A stretch of DNA of 57,877 nucleotides from Deltaproteobacteria bacterium (GCA_947492135.1 CANLQR010000001.1:1-57877), one strand, 5' to 3'. Shown: positions 15,767 through 24,207, numbered from the stretch's first letter. Translations and numbers: made by a program. Notes: generated by a model not told the origin, from the letters alone.

Positions 15767-18060
15767 CACTCCTGGGCCCGACCAACACCGGCAAGACCCA
15801 CCGGGCCGTCGAGCGCATGCTCGAACATCAAAGCGGGATCATCGGCCTGCCGCTGCGGCTGCTTGCCCGCGAGGTCTACGATCGTGTGAGCGCGGCAGTG
15901 GGCGAGCGCGCCGTGGCGCTGGTGACCGGCGAAGAGAAGCGAGTCCCACCACACCCGCGCTATTGGGTCTGCACGGTGGAGTCGATGCCGGTGACACTCG
16001 ACGTCGACTTCGTCGCCATCGATGAGGTTCAGCTCGCTGCCAACGCGCAGCGTGGACACACCTTCACCCAGCGTCTCCTGGGTGCCCGAGGGCGGAAGGA
16101 AACCTGGTTGCTGGGCTCGCAGACCATGGCGCCCATGGTCGAGGCGTTGTTGCCGACTGCGACCATCGTTCGACATCCGCGGTTCTCGCAGCTGACGTAT
16201 CTCGGCACGCTCTCGCTCGGGGCGCTGCCCCCACGCACCGCCGTGGTGGCCTTCTCGGTCGCCGACGTCTACGAGCTCGCCGAGCGGATGCGCCAGCGTC
16301 ATGGTGGTGCCGCGGTGGTGACCGGCGCTCTGTCGCCGCGCACACGCAATGCCCAGGTGGCGATGTACCAGGCCGGCGAGGTCCAGTACATGGTTGCCAC
16401 CGACGCGATCGGCATGGGGCTGAACCTCGACGTCGATCGGGTCGTGTTCGCGGGCCGCACGAAATTCGATGGCACCGAGGTCCGCACGCTCGAGGCCCCG
16501 GAACTCGCACAGATCGCCGGACGCGCGGGCCGCTACACCGCCGATGGTGGCTTCGCGACGCTCAAAGGCATCCCCGAGCTGGGGCCGCGGCTCGTTGCCG
16601 ATATCGAGAACCACGAGTTTCCCGCCATCACGCAGTGGGTGTGGCGCAACGATGATCTCGAGTTCAGCAGCGTCGAGGTCCTGCTGGCGGGGTTGCGTGC
16701 GCGCCCCCGCTTGGGCGGTCTACGGGTGGTCGAACACGCCGATGACCACGACGCCTTGGTTCAGCTCGGACGACGCCCCGAGATCCGCGCTCGCCTACGC
16801 TCGCCGGCCGACGTCGCTCTGTTGTGGGAGGTCTGTCGGGTCCCCGACTTTCGCAAGCTGATGCTGGAGAGCCACGTGGAATTTCTTGCCGCGCTGTTCG
16901 ACCAGCTCACCGGCCCGACCGGTCGGATCGACAGCGATTGGATCGGCACACGGCTCGGCCGGCTCGATTCCGACGAGGGCGACATCGATGCGTTGACGGC
17001 TCGGATCGCCTTCATCCGAACCTGGACGTACATCACCCATCACGAGGACTGGGTCCCCGACGCGCTGGCTTGGCAAGAGCGCGCGCGGGCGATCGAGGAT
17101 CGCTGTAGCGACGCCTTGCATGAGCGCTTGACCGCGCGCTTCGTCTCGCGCGACGCGATCGGCCCGGCGCGCCCGCTGGCCAAACGAAGGCCGGTCGGAC
17201 GCAACGCGTCGGCGACCGCCAAAGCCGGCCAGCTCGACCTCGACCATCCCTTCGCAGGGCTGCGAACCCTCGCGGTGCCTGCCGGGCCCGGGTCCGAGCC
17301 GACGGTCCGCGGCGACGAGTGGATCGAGCGCATGATCGACGCTGGGCATGATGGGTTTGCGGTGCTCGACAGCGGTCACCTCGGCTATCAGGGCCAGCGT
17401 TTCGCGGCGCTGGTGCGGGGCCCGGACATCTTGCATCCCGAGTGCAAGCTCGTCGGGCTCGACGACCACGGCGCTGGCGCGCTTTCCCGGGCAGCTCGGC
17501 GCGCGCGAGCCTGGCTTCGCGACGCGGTCGCCGAGTTGCTCGAGCCGCTGGGCGGGCTTGCCACGGAGGGCTTGTCCGGCGGTGCCCGAGGTGTGCTGTA
17601 TCAGCTCGAGCGTGGGCTCGGGACCCTCGATGGCCACGGGTCACGGCCACAGATCGAAGCGTTGTCGCCGGCGTTTCTCGAGCGCCTCGCCGCCGCGGGC
17701 GTCGTTGTGGGTCGCCAAGCGCTGCAGGTGCGGGCGATGGCCACGCCCGAGGCCTTGCGACTGCGTGCGGCATTGTGGGTGGCAGCCCACGAGCCGCAGG
17801 CTCGGCCAGCGGTTCCCGACGGTCGCAGCGTGTCTCTGGCGATCGATGCCGATCTCGATCCCAGCTACTACGTTCACGTCGGCTACGTCGTGCGCGGACC
17901 TCGGGCGATCCGCGGTGACCTCCTCGCAGCGCTCGACGAGGCGACTCTCGCCGCTGCGATTCGCGGTGAGCCCCGAGCGATCGCGGGACTCGGTGCGCGC
18001 CTGGGCGTGCGCCGACGGGATGTCGGCGCGGTTGTGGCCGCGCTGGGCGCTGGCGTGTAG
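15757..18060 (+). CDS. SUV3-like DExH-box RNA helicase
   Basis: A 767-residue superfamily 2 helicase. Motif I is GPTNTGKTH at residues 7-15, the same sequence found in mitochondrial SUV3 and its bacterial relatives. Motif II is DEVQ at 89-92, in place of DEAD or DExH. GSQTM (motif III-like), DAIGMGLN and QIAGRAGR (motif VI, from about 252) follow. Walker A starts at residue 7, so the protein begins directly with the ATPase core and the start is firm. The last 350 residues extend beyond the helicase core and contain no domain I can name. It likely unwinds RNA, or RNA-DNA hybrids, in RNA turnover; SUV3 acts with an exoribonuclease in mitochondria, but no RNase gene is adjacent here. Confidence 0.85.
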   Translation: MITALLGPTNTGKTHRAVERMLEHQSGIIGLPLRLLAREVYDRVSAAVGERAVALVTGEEKRVPPHPRYWVCTVESMPVTLDVDFVAIDEVQLAANAQRGHTFTQRLLGARGRKETWLLGSQTMAPMVEALLPTATIVRHPRFSQLTYLGTLSLGALPPRTAVVAFSVADVYELAERMRQRHGGAAVVTGALSPRTRNAQVAMYQAGEVQYMVATDAIGMGLNLDVDRVVFAGRTKFDGTEVRTLEAPELAQIAGRAGRYTADGGFATLKGIPELGPRLVADIENHEFPAITQWVWRNDDLEFSSVEVLLAGLRARPRLGGLRVVEHADDHDALVQLGRRPEIRARLRSPADVALLWEVCRVPDFRKLMLESHVEFLAALFDQLTGPTGRIDSDWIGTRLGRLDSDEGDIDALTARIAFIRTWTYITHHEDWVPDALAWQERARAIEDRCSDALHERLTARFVSRDAIGPARPLAKRRPVGRNASATAKAGQLDLDHPFAGLRTLAVPAGPGSEPTVRGDEWIERMIDAGHDGFAVLDSGHLGYQGQRFAALVRGPDILHPECKLVGLDDHGAGALSRAARRARAWLRDAVAELLEPLGGLATEGLSGGARGVLYQLERGLGTLDGHGSRPQIEALSPAFLERLAAAGVVVGRQALQVRAMATPEALRLRAALWVAAHEPQARPAVPDGRSVSLAIDADLDPSYYVHVGYVVRGPRAIRGDLLAALDEATLAAAIRGEPRAIAGLGARLGVRRRDVGAVVAALGAGV

Positions 18061-18070
18061 TGCCAGCGCC
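18046..18070. terminator. Bidirectional hairpin at the helicase/FHA convergent junction
   Basis: Perfect 9-base arms (ggcgctggc and gccagcgcc) flank a 7-base loop that contains the helicase TAG stop. The opposing gene ends 9 bases further on, so one hairpin can serve both convergent genes. Confidence 0.6.
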
Positions 18071-18078
18071 GGGGATGC

Positions 18079-20238
18079 TCAGCTGCCGCTGGTGTCGAGC
18101 ACGAAGGGGTAGGTGACCATCACGTTGCCGCCGTTGTCGGGCTTGGGAAACCTCCAGCGCTTGACCGCCTTGGCGACGCACTGGCCGACCGCGTCGTCCT
18201 TCAGCGAGGACTCCTGCACGACCGCGGCCGGCACGTTGCCCGAGGGGCCGATCGTGAACTGAACGGCAACACGCCCCTTGAGGTTGGGGTCCCGCACCAA
18301 GCCCTGGTTGTAGCAGGCGCTCACCTCGTTGATGTGCGAGCGTACGACGCGGCGAATGATGTCCTTGTCGATTCCACCGTGGACCACGGCGTGCGCCGTG
18401 CGGATGCGGGGGACTCGCGTGCCGCGCGGGCCGAATCCAGTGCTGTTGCCACGACCGTAGCCAGATTTCGTGCCGCCACCGCCGCCAAGGCCGATGGTGC
18501 CGACCTGACCCAGGCCGATGGTGCCCTCGCCGTTGCCACCGCCACCGCGACCGGTACCGATCAGGCCCATGCCAGCGACGCCGTAGGCTTCGCCGATCTG
18601 CGTGCCGGTCAGACCGCCCCAAACATCCTCGTCGGCGTTGCCGATGGCGAACGCACCACCATGCGGTGACGCGAGAAAGTGCCCAGACTCTTCCTGAATC
18701 ATGCCGAGGATCCCGGCATCACGCGCCGCCATCTCGGGGTCGAAGTTGCGGGCGAGCTGCTGGATCGCGTCTTTGGGTCCCTTGATGGCGTACAGACCGG
18801 TCTTGGCCTTGGCTGTGGGCTTGCCGGCCTGACCCTCGGCACCCGCGGCGCGTTCGCCCGTGCCACCGGCGGCGTCGTGCGAGTCCTGGACCTCGGTCGT
18901 CGGGGTCTCCTCGGGGGTCTCGTCGGGCTGGTGCAGGTAGCCGACGAAGCGATTGTTGGCCGACTGCTCGTCCTCGTTCATGGCCAGCATGTCGCTGGGG
19001 ATGAGCTGCACGAGCGCGAGCAGCGATCCGAACACCGCGAGCGACGCAGAGTTGTACAGCCAGAACGGCTTGTCGGCCTCGGTCTTGGTGGCGACGCGCT
19101 TGCCCGAGGCGACCGAGTTGACATGAAAGCTCAGGTCGCCGTGCTGGACCCTGCATCGCGCCCCAGCCGGCAGCGGGAAGCTGTGCGCTGCGCCATCCGA
19201 ACCAGCACGCCCCGAGGCCACGAGCTCGGCGAGGGTGATGCGCTGGCCGTCGAGCGTGACGTCGCCTTGCATCTCGCGCGTGAACTGCAGCGAGTAGCTC
19301 TGTTGGTCGCCACCCCGCACGAGTGGGAAGGCCACCGAGTCGGGCAGGCCCGCGGCCGACGTCTGGAAGGACGCGTGGTGGCCTTCGCCAAGCGTGTAGC
19401 TGCGCAGGCCGGCATCACCTTTGCGAATGACGCCGAACGAGAACGGCACCAGACCGAGCAGCGCAAGCGCCACGCCGAAACCCGCGAACCCAGTGCCGGG
19501 CGCGTCGGGCCGTGGCTGACCCGAGTCCACCGCCGCCTTTGCGCTGTCCTGGTACTGGCCCCAATCCTGGCTCGCGTCGTAGGCGAACAAGCCCGCGCCG
19601 GCCAACACGATCGCGCCCCCCAGCAGGAGAAACGCCGGGGCTTGGGTCTTGCGGCTCTTGATCTGGCCGACGTGCTGCACGTCGAGCACGGTGCCTTTGT
19701 ACATCGCGATGACCTCGGCAACCCGGCTGCCGTCTTGGGCCTCGACGTCGCTCGCGTCGATGTGCATCGCCATGCGGGCCGCGGGAGGCGAGAGCATCGG
19801 CGCTGTCATCGGGCCGGGGGCCCGCGATGCGGCCGCATGGTGCTGCGCGGACCCAGGGTGCTGCGCGGACATCGGGGCGCTCGGAGAGCATCCCACCGAC
19901 GCGACCATCGTCACGTCCACCGGCGCGATCGCGGCCAAGGCGGTGAAGCCGACCTCGATCGTGAAGGGCCCGAACTGCAGGACGTCTCCGGACGCCAGCA
20001 CGTGATTCTTCTGGACCGCGTGTCCGTTGAGCACGGTGCCCGTCGCGCTGCCGAGGTCGATGACTCGGACGTCGGCGCCCGACACCTCGATCACCGCGTG
20101 CATGCGGGCGACACCGTCGTCCTCGAGACAGACGTGGCTGCTTCTCAGCTTGCCGATCTTGACGACGTCCTGTGAGAGCGTCTTGTGATCGATGAGCTGG
20201 CCGAGCCGGTAGATCTTGAGCGAAAGTTCGTGCGACAT
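18079..20238 (-). CDS. FHA-domain protein with AgmX/PglI-type TonB-like C-terminus
   Basis: A 719-residue protein starting MSHELSLKIYRLG. The open frame continues 1350 bases further upstream, but that part overlaps the opposite-strand selenoprotein and is not protein-like. Residues 20-95 are an FHA phosphothreonine-binding domain (KIGKLRSSHVCLEDDGVARMHA, then DLGSATGTVLNG). Three hydrophobic segments follow, at about 205-225, 250-272 and 385-405. A Glu/Pro/Thr linker and a Gly-rich stretch lead to the last 100 residues, which match the AgmX/PglI C-terminal (TonB-like) domain: VRSHINEVSACYNQGL, GRVAVQFTIGPSGNV and VAKAVKRWRFP. AgmX was defined in Myxococcus gliding motility. A link from kinase signalling (FHA) to an envelope-spanning complex is a reasonable inference, given the several kinases nearby. 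Confidence 0.85.
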   Translation of the reverse strand: MSHELSLKIYRLGQLIDHKTLSQDVVKIGKLRSSHVCLEDDGVARMHAVIEVSGADVRVIDLGSATGTVLNGHAVQKNHVLASGDVLQFGPFTIEVGFTALAAIAPVDVTMVASVGCSPSAPMSAQHPGSAQHHAAASRAPGPMTAPMLSPPAARMAMHIDASDVEAQDGSRVAEVIAMYKGTVLDVQHVGQIKSRKTQAPAFLLLGGAIVLAGAGLFAYDASQDWGQYQDSAKAAVDSGQPRPDAPGTGFAGFGVALALLGLVPFSFGVIRKGDAGLRSYTLGEGHHASFQTSAAGLPDSVAFPLVRGGDQQSYSLQFTREMQGDVTLDGQRITLAELVASGRAGSDGAAHSFPLPAGARCRVQHGDLSFHVNSVASGKRVATKTEADKPFWLYNSASLAVFGSLLALVQLIPSDMLAMNEDEQSANNRFVGYLHQPDETPEETPTTEVQDSHDAAGGTGERAAGAEGQAGKPTAKAKTGLYAIKGPKDAIQQLARNFDPEMAARDAGILGMIQEESGHFLASPHGGAFAIGNADEDVWGGLTGTQIGEAYGVAGMGLIGTGRGGGGNGEGTIGLGQVGTIGLGGGGGTKSGYGRGNSTGFGPRGTRVPRIRTAHAVVHGGIDKDIIRRVVRSHINEVSACYNQGLVRDPNLKGRVAVQFTIGPSGNVPAAVVQESSLKDDAVGQCVAKAVKRWRFPKPDNGGNVMVTYPFVLDTSGS

Positions 20239-20504
20239 GGCGGGTGTCATTGGCGTTCGCGTTCTGAAGCAACAAGACAGCGCTGCCCGCTGGTGGTTCC
20301 GCGGCATGAGGAATTTTCTGCCGGCCGCGCGAGGGTCGGGCACCCTGGCCTTTGTTGAAAATTTGCGAGGCGCGGCGGAACTTTCGCCAACTCGCGCCAC
20401 AGTCGAGTCCAAGCGGGCGTGCGGTGGGGCCCGAGCCCGCGCCGGCGCGGTTTGGAGGCGATTTCGCTGGCGCCGGGTCCCTGCGGTGTGGCAACAGCTT
20501 TGGG
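20239..20504. promoter_or_regulatory. Divergent intergenic region (FHA protein / selenoprotein)
   Basis: 266 bases separate the two divergent start codons, so both promoters must lie here. The stretch near 20300-20400 is noticeably more A/T-rich (gaattttctg, tttgttgaaaatttg) than its surroundings, a likely promoter core. I could not assign a sigma-factor class. Confidence 0.4.
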
Positions 20505-21023
20505 ATGAAACGCAGGATCTGGCTCGTCGGCGCGCTGGCGCTGCTCGCGTGTCGTCTGCGCGCCGACGGGCCCGCCCCAACGGATCGCGCCGCGCCGTTT
20601 TCGTTGCCGGACCAAGACGGCGCGCTGGTGAGTCTGGATTCGCTGACGCGCTCGGGCGCCACGGTCCTGGTTTTCTACCGCGGCCATTGGTGACCCTTTT
20701 GTCGCCGGCAGTTGGCCGGCCTGCAGAAGATCCTCCCGCAGTTGCGCGCACGCGGTGCCAGCGTCGTCGGAATCTCGGTCGACGAAGCGCCCGAGTCGCG
20801 GATCCTACGTGCGACGCTCGGTCTCGAGTTTCCCCTGCTGCACGACGAAGAGGCGGCGGTCGCAGCAGCGTACGGCACGCGAATGGCCAGCGAGTTGCTG
20901 GCCATCCCGTCGGTGTTCGTCGTGGGCAGCTCGGGTGTGATCGTCTGGCGCCACATTGGCGAGTACGTTCCCGACCGACCGACGGCCGACGCGGTGCTCG
21001 CCGCCGTTGATCGAGCGCGCTAG
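20505..21023 (+). CDS. Peroxiredoxin-like selenoprotein, predicted lipoprotein, in-frame UGA at Sec63
   Basis: The two halves, 20505-20690 and 20694-21023, lie in one frame separated only by TGA at 20691-20693. Read through as selenocysteine the product has 172 residues. A lipoprotein-type signal (MKRRIWLVGALALLAC, lipid Cys16) is followed by an AhpC/TSA-type thioredoxin fold. Key segments are AAPFSLPDQDGALVSLDSL, TVLVFYRGHW-U-PFC, VVGISVDEAPES, FPLLHDEE and IPSVFVVGSSGVIVWRH. The UGA stands exactly where the family motif FYRGxWCPFC has its first Cys, giving a U63-P-F-C66 redox centre. All downstream family motifs remain in frame. A hairpin matching the bacterial SECIS layout starts within the next bases. 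It likely reduces peroxides or disulfides in the periplasm. Translation needs SelA-D, none of which is in the window. A normal gene call would report two broken halves. The alternative, a nonsense mutation of the Cys codon (TGC or TGT to TGA), is less likely given the hairpin. Confidence 0.85.
20691..20729 (+). promoter_or_regulatory. Sec UGA codon and candidate bacterial SECIS hairpin
   Basis: After UGA (20691-20693), GCCGGC (20704-20709) pairs perfectly with GCCGGC (20715-20720), closing a 5-base loop AGUUG. The lower stem continues with CUUUUGU (20696-20702) against GCAGAAG (20723-20729), seven pairs including two G-U, separated by a small internal loop. The loop begins 17 bases after the UGA and has G as its second base. 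Published bacterial SECIS models ask for an apical loop about 16-37 bases from the UGA with a G among its first two bases, so this fits. It should recruit SelB with Sec-tRNA. Confidence 0.75.
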
Positions 21024-21031
21024 CCCGCCGC

Positions 21032-21050
21032 CCGAGCGGTCGGCGCTCGG
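21032..21050 (+). terminator. Hairpin after the selenoprotein gene
   Basis: Perfect 7-base arms (ccgagcg and cgctcgg) with a 5-base loop start 9 bases after the TAG at 21023. No T-run. It would separate the selenoprotein transcript from the DUF1592-type gene. Confidence 0.45.
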
Positions 21051-21100
21051 ACCTGGCGCGGCTCGCTCGTGATCGGGCATGATGGCGCGTAGCTCTTCGG

Positions 21101-22747
21101 ATGCCGAACACCCTCGAGAGTCGCTTGCGCCGCGTCGCTGCGTACCCCGGACTGGGGCTCGCCCTGTGGTTGAGTCTGGGGCTGGGCCTGGGGTGCGCCG
21201 GCTCTCCAGACCACGTGGCTGCGGCAGGCTCGAGCGACGACGGTAGCTCCGAGGGTGGCGTCGAGACCTCGAGCACCGGCACCGGCGCAGAGATCCCCGC
21301 GTGCGTTGTCGAGTCGCGCGAACCGGTGCGCCGGCTCTCGGCGTTCGAGTACACCCGGGCGGTGTACGATCTGGTCGGCGTCGAGATCGACGAGGCCGGG
21401 TTGCCGCCGTCGTCGGTGACCACGGTGTTCGCGACCGAGGATGCCGCCCTGGGCAGCTCGGCGTTGCTGGTCGACGGCCAGTTCGATGCGACAGTGGTGG
21501 TGGCCCAGGCCGTGCTCGCGCGCTTGCAGGCCGGCGAAAGCGCTGCGTTCATGGGCTGCGCCGCGATCGACTCCGCGTGCGTCGACACCTGGATCGCGGG
21601 GTTTGGAAAGCGGGCATATCGCCGCCCGCTCGGCGAAGACGAGCGCGCACGAATCCGCGGGCTCTACGATGAGATTGCGGCCGTAGACGGCGTCGAGGTG
21701 GCGGTTTCCGCGACCGTCCAGGCGCTGTTGCTGTCGCCGCGATTCGGTTTCCACGTCGAGGAACAGACCGCCGACGGTACGCCCGACGACTACGCAATCG
21801 CCTCGCGAATCTCGTTCTTCTTGTGGGCGTCGATGCCCGACGACGAGTTGCTGGCCGCGGCCGACCGCGGTGCGCTGGCCGATTCGACCGAGCGCGCCGC
21901 ACAGGCCCAGCGATTGCTCGCCGATCCTCGCGCCACCGCGCGAGTCGCCCGTGCCTACCGTGAGCTGCTCGGCCTCGACGTGATCGCGACCATCGAGCCG
22001 CTCGACCCCCGCTGGTCCGAAGCGCTGCGCGAGGAGATGGGCGCCGAGATCGACCGGTTCGTCGCCGCGACGATCTTCGAGCACGAGGGCACGCTCGCGG
22101 CGTTGTTCACCTCGCGGTGGGTCGACGCGGGGCCCGAGCTGCGCGCGCTCTATGGTCTCGGCGCGGCTCCCGGCGAGGCCGAGCTGCCGCCCGAGCGCGC
22201 GGGTCTGCTGACACGCGCCGCGTTTCTGGCCGGCACGTCGCGCGGCGCGTCGCCCTCACCGATTCTACGGGGCCTCGCGGTCCTCGATCGCGTGATGTGT
22301 ACCGCGCCAGCGCCACCGCCGGCGTCGGTGCCCCAGGCACCGGCTGCCGAGGATGGGGTGACCAATCGCGACCGCTTCGAGCAGCACACCGCCGATGCGG
22401 CGTGCGCATCATGTCACCAACAGATCGATCCAATCGGCTTTGCGTTCGAGGGCTTCGACGCGATCGGGGCCTACCGCACCGTCGACAACGGCCAGCCCAT
22501 CGACGCGAGTGGAGCGGTGCTCGGCACCGACGTGGTCGGTGCCGCCGAGCTGTCGGCCGTGCTCGCGCACAGCGACGTCGTGGCGAGTTGTGCCGTCACG
22601 CAATGGCTCCGCTCGACGCTTGGGCACCCGCTGCGCGAGGGCGAAGCCTGCGCCCGTGACGAGCTTGCGGCGGAGTTCGTCGCCGGTGGGGGCGATATTC
22701 AGGACCTGCTCGTCGATGTCGCCGCGAGCCCGCTGTTCGTACAGTGA
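21101..22747 (+). CDS. DUF1587/1595/1592/1588/1585-type lipoprotein with a CxxCH heme motif
   Basis: A 548-residue exported protein. A hydrophobic signal ends in LGLGCAG and is followed by a Ser/Gly/Thr linker. The domain order matches the large multi-DUF family common in Planctomycetes, Verrucomicrobia and myxobacteria. Segments are RRLSAFEYTRAVYDL (DUF1587-like, about 75), FGKRAYRRPLGEDE (DUF1595, about 168), the LLLSPRFGFHVE region (DUF1592), RAGLLTRAAFLAGTSRG (DUF1588) and the C-terminal DUF1585. CASCH at about residue 432 is a c-type heme attachment motif, typical of DUF1588. Such proteins are thought to be redox or carbohydrate-linked, but none is well characterised to my knowledge. It is followed by its usual DUF1552 partner, with a gap of only 32 bases or overlapping GTGA depending on the start. 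Confidence 0.85.
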   Translation: MPNTLESRLRRVAAYPGLGLALWLSLGLGLGCAGSPDHVAAAGSSDDGSSEGGVETSSTGTGAEIPACVVESREPVRRLSAFEYTRAVYDLVGVEIDEAGLPPSSVTTVFATEDAALGSSALLVDGQFDATVVVAQAVLARLQAGESAAFMGCAAIDSACVDTWIAGFGKRAYRRPLGEDERARIRGLYDEIAAVDGVEVAVSATVQALLLSPRFGFHVEEQTADGTPDDYAIASRISFFLWASMPDDELLAAADRGALADSTERAAQAQRLLADPRATARVARAYRELLGLDVIATIEPLDPRWSEALREEMGAEIDRFVAATIFEHEGTLAALFTSRWVDAGPELRALYGLGAAPGEAELPPERAGLLTRAAFLAGTSRGASPSPILRGLAVLDRVMCTAPAPPPASVPQAPAAEDGVTNRDRFEQHTADAACASCHQQIDPIGFAFEGFDAIGAYRTVDNGQPIDASGAVLGTDVVGAAELSAVLAHSDVVASCAVTQWLRSTLGHPLREGEACARDELAAEFVAGGGDIQDLLVDVAASPLFVQ

Positions 22748-22779
22748 TCGCCGCACGCCGCACCCCGCTTCACCCAGCC

Positions 22780-24207
22780 ATGTCCCCCGCCCACTTCAAC
22801 CGCCGATCATGCCTGCGCTTTGGCGGAGCGTCGGCGTTGGCGTTGGGCCTGGGGCCGCGGGTCGCGAAAGCCGCCAGCAAGCCCAAGCGCATCATCTTCT
22901 GCGTGCAGATGCATGGTTTCTTTCGCCCGAACCTCGAGCTCATTCCGCCCGGACGCTCGGCGGGCGAGGCCTATGAGATGGCCCTCGATCCGGCAGGGTT
23001 GTCCCCGATCCTCCAGCCGCTCGCGCCGTGGGCAGATCGTCTGCTGGTGCTCGACGGTCTCAGCCTCAACAGTGCTATCGCCGACTACTGGCAAGCGGCA
23101 AGCAACCCGCATGTCCCGGCACACATCCATCTGCTGACCGGTGCGCCCTCGGCCGAGTACGATCTCGACGGCGCTGCGAGTGCCGCCTCTGTGGATCAAC
23201 GCATCGCGGCGCACATCGCTTCCCAGGCGGGCGCACCCGCGTTCGGCTCGGTCGAGGTCGGCCTTCGGATCGGCGGGGCGCTCGAGCTGGGCGCCTACAA
23301 CTGGAGCGGGCCGTCGACGGCGCTGCCGTACCTCTACGAGCCGTCCGGGCTGTTCGATCTGCTGTTCTCCGACCTGGGTAGCGCCCGCGGTTCCACCGGT
23401 CTGCCAGCGTGGCGCGAGCGGCTCGCACGGTTCGCATCGGACGAGCACGCGGCACTGCTGGCGCGAAGGACCGGCGCCAGCGCTGACCGTCTGTCGGCGC
23501 ATCGCGACCTGCTCGCCGCACTCGCAGATCGATTCGCCGGGCTCGGCGCGCTGGCATGCGTGCCACCCGAGCGCCCCCAACCCAGCCTGAGCTACGCGAG
23601 CCGGTACGCCGATCACGGCTCGGTGATCGCGGCTGCCTTCGCCTGCGACTTGACGCGCGTGGCCACCATCGCGTTCGAGAGCCAGGCTGCGATCGACTGC
23701 GGCGGCGCAGCGGGTACCGACTTGCACGCGGACTACGCCCACTCGACGACCGAGGACAACCCGACGGGAAGCGAACAGGCCGACGGCGTGATGACCGAGG
23801 CCTCGAGAAACCACGCCGGTCATATCGCGACGCTGCTCGCATCGCTCGCAGCCATCCAAGAGGACGACGGCTCGACGCTTCTGGACCACACCATCGTGGT
23901 GTGGACCAGCGAACTCGCGCGCGGACTCCATCAGGGCTCGCGTGCGTACTCCGATTTCCCGTTCATCCTCGCGGGCGGCGGGGCGTTCGACATGGGTCGC
24001 TATGTCTCGTATGCCCAGGACCACGCGCCGCCCATGGGCGTGGCGCCCGTGGGCCCGCAAGCCGTGGGTCCTTCGCACAATCACCTGCTGGTGTCGCTGT
24101 GCCAGGCGATGGGTTTGGACGACGTGACCTCGGTCGGTGTCGAGTCTGTGGCGCTGGTCGACGGTACCGAGCTCGACTGCACGGGGCCGCTCGAGCGCTT
24201 GGTGTGA
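22780..24207 (+). CDS. DUF1552 protein with Tat-type signal
   Basis: A 475-residue protein. I chose the ATG at 22780 because it puts the twin-arginine motif (NRRSCLRFGG) near residue 7 ahead of a short hydrophobic core; a GTG at 22744 overlapping the previous stop would add 12 residues. The body matches DUF1552: IIFCVQMHGFFRPN, LLVLDGLSL, HLLTGA, VEVGLRIGG, LTRVATIAFES and LLDHTIVVWTSELARG. DUF1552 proteins are usually encoded beside DUF1592/DUF1588 proteins, as here, and the Tat signal implies folding or cofactor loading before export. The fold resembles alkaline-phosphatase-superfamily exported proteins (DUF1501 relatives). Biochemical role unknown. Confidence 0.85.
   Translation: MSPAHFNRRSCLRFGGASALALGLGPRVAKAASKPKRIIFCVQMHGFFRPNLELIPPGRSAGEAYEMALDPAGLSPILQPLAPWADRLLVLDGLSLNSAIADYWQAASNPHVPAHIHLLTGAPSAEYDLDGAASAASVDQRIAAHIASQAGAPAFGSVEVGLRIGGALELGAYNWSGPSTALPYLYEPSGLFDLLFSDLGSARGSTGLPAWRERLARFASDEHAALLARRTGASADRLSAHRDLLAALADRFAGLGALACVPPERPQPSLSYASRYADHGSVIAAAFACDLTRVATIAFESQAAIDCGGAAGTDLHADYAHSTTEDNPTGSEQADGVMTEASRNHAGHIATLLASLAAIQEDDGSTLLDHTIVVWTSELARGLHQGSRAYSDFPFILAGGGAFDMGRYVSYAQDHAPPMGVAPVGPQAVGPSHNHLLVSLCQAMGLDDVTSVGVESVALVDGTELDCTGPLERLV

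Noticed and set aside
20335-20365. Sigma-54-like promoter (ggcac...ttg) before the selenoprotein
   Set aside because: The GG and GC dinucleotides do not have the required 10-base spacing, so the match is not convincing.
20352-20693. Short 113-residue gene ending at the TGA at 20691
   Set aside because: Its downstream half continues the same family in the same frame with the second redox Cys, and a SECIS-type hairpin follows. It is the N-terminal half of the selenoprotein; also, only the ATG at 20505 gives a signal peptide.
20239-21588. Minus-strand open frame extending the FHA protein by 450 residues
   Set aside because: The part upstream of MSHELSLKIYRLG is Arg/Pro-rich with no domain, and it runs antisense to the selenoprotein and the DUF1592-type gene. 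The FHA domain begins right after the internal ATG at 20238.
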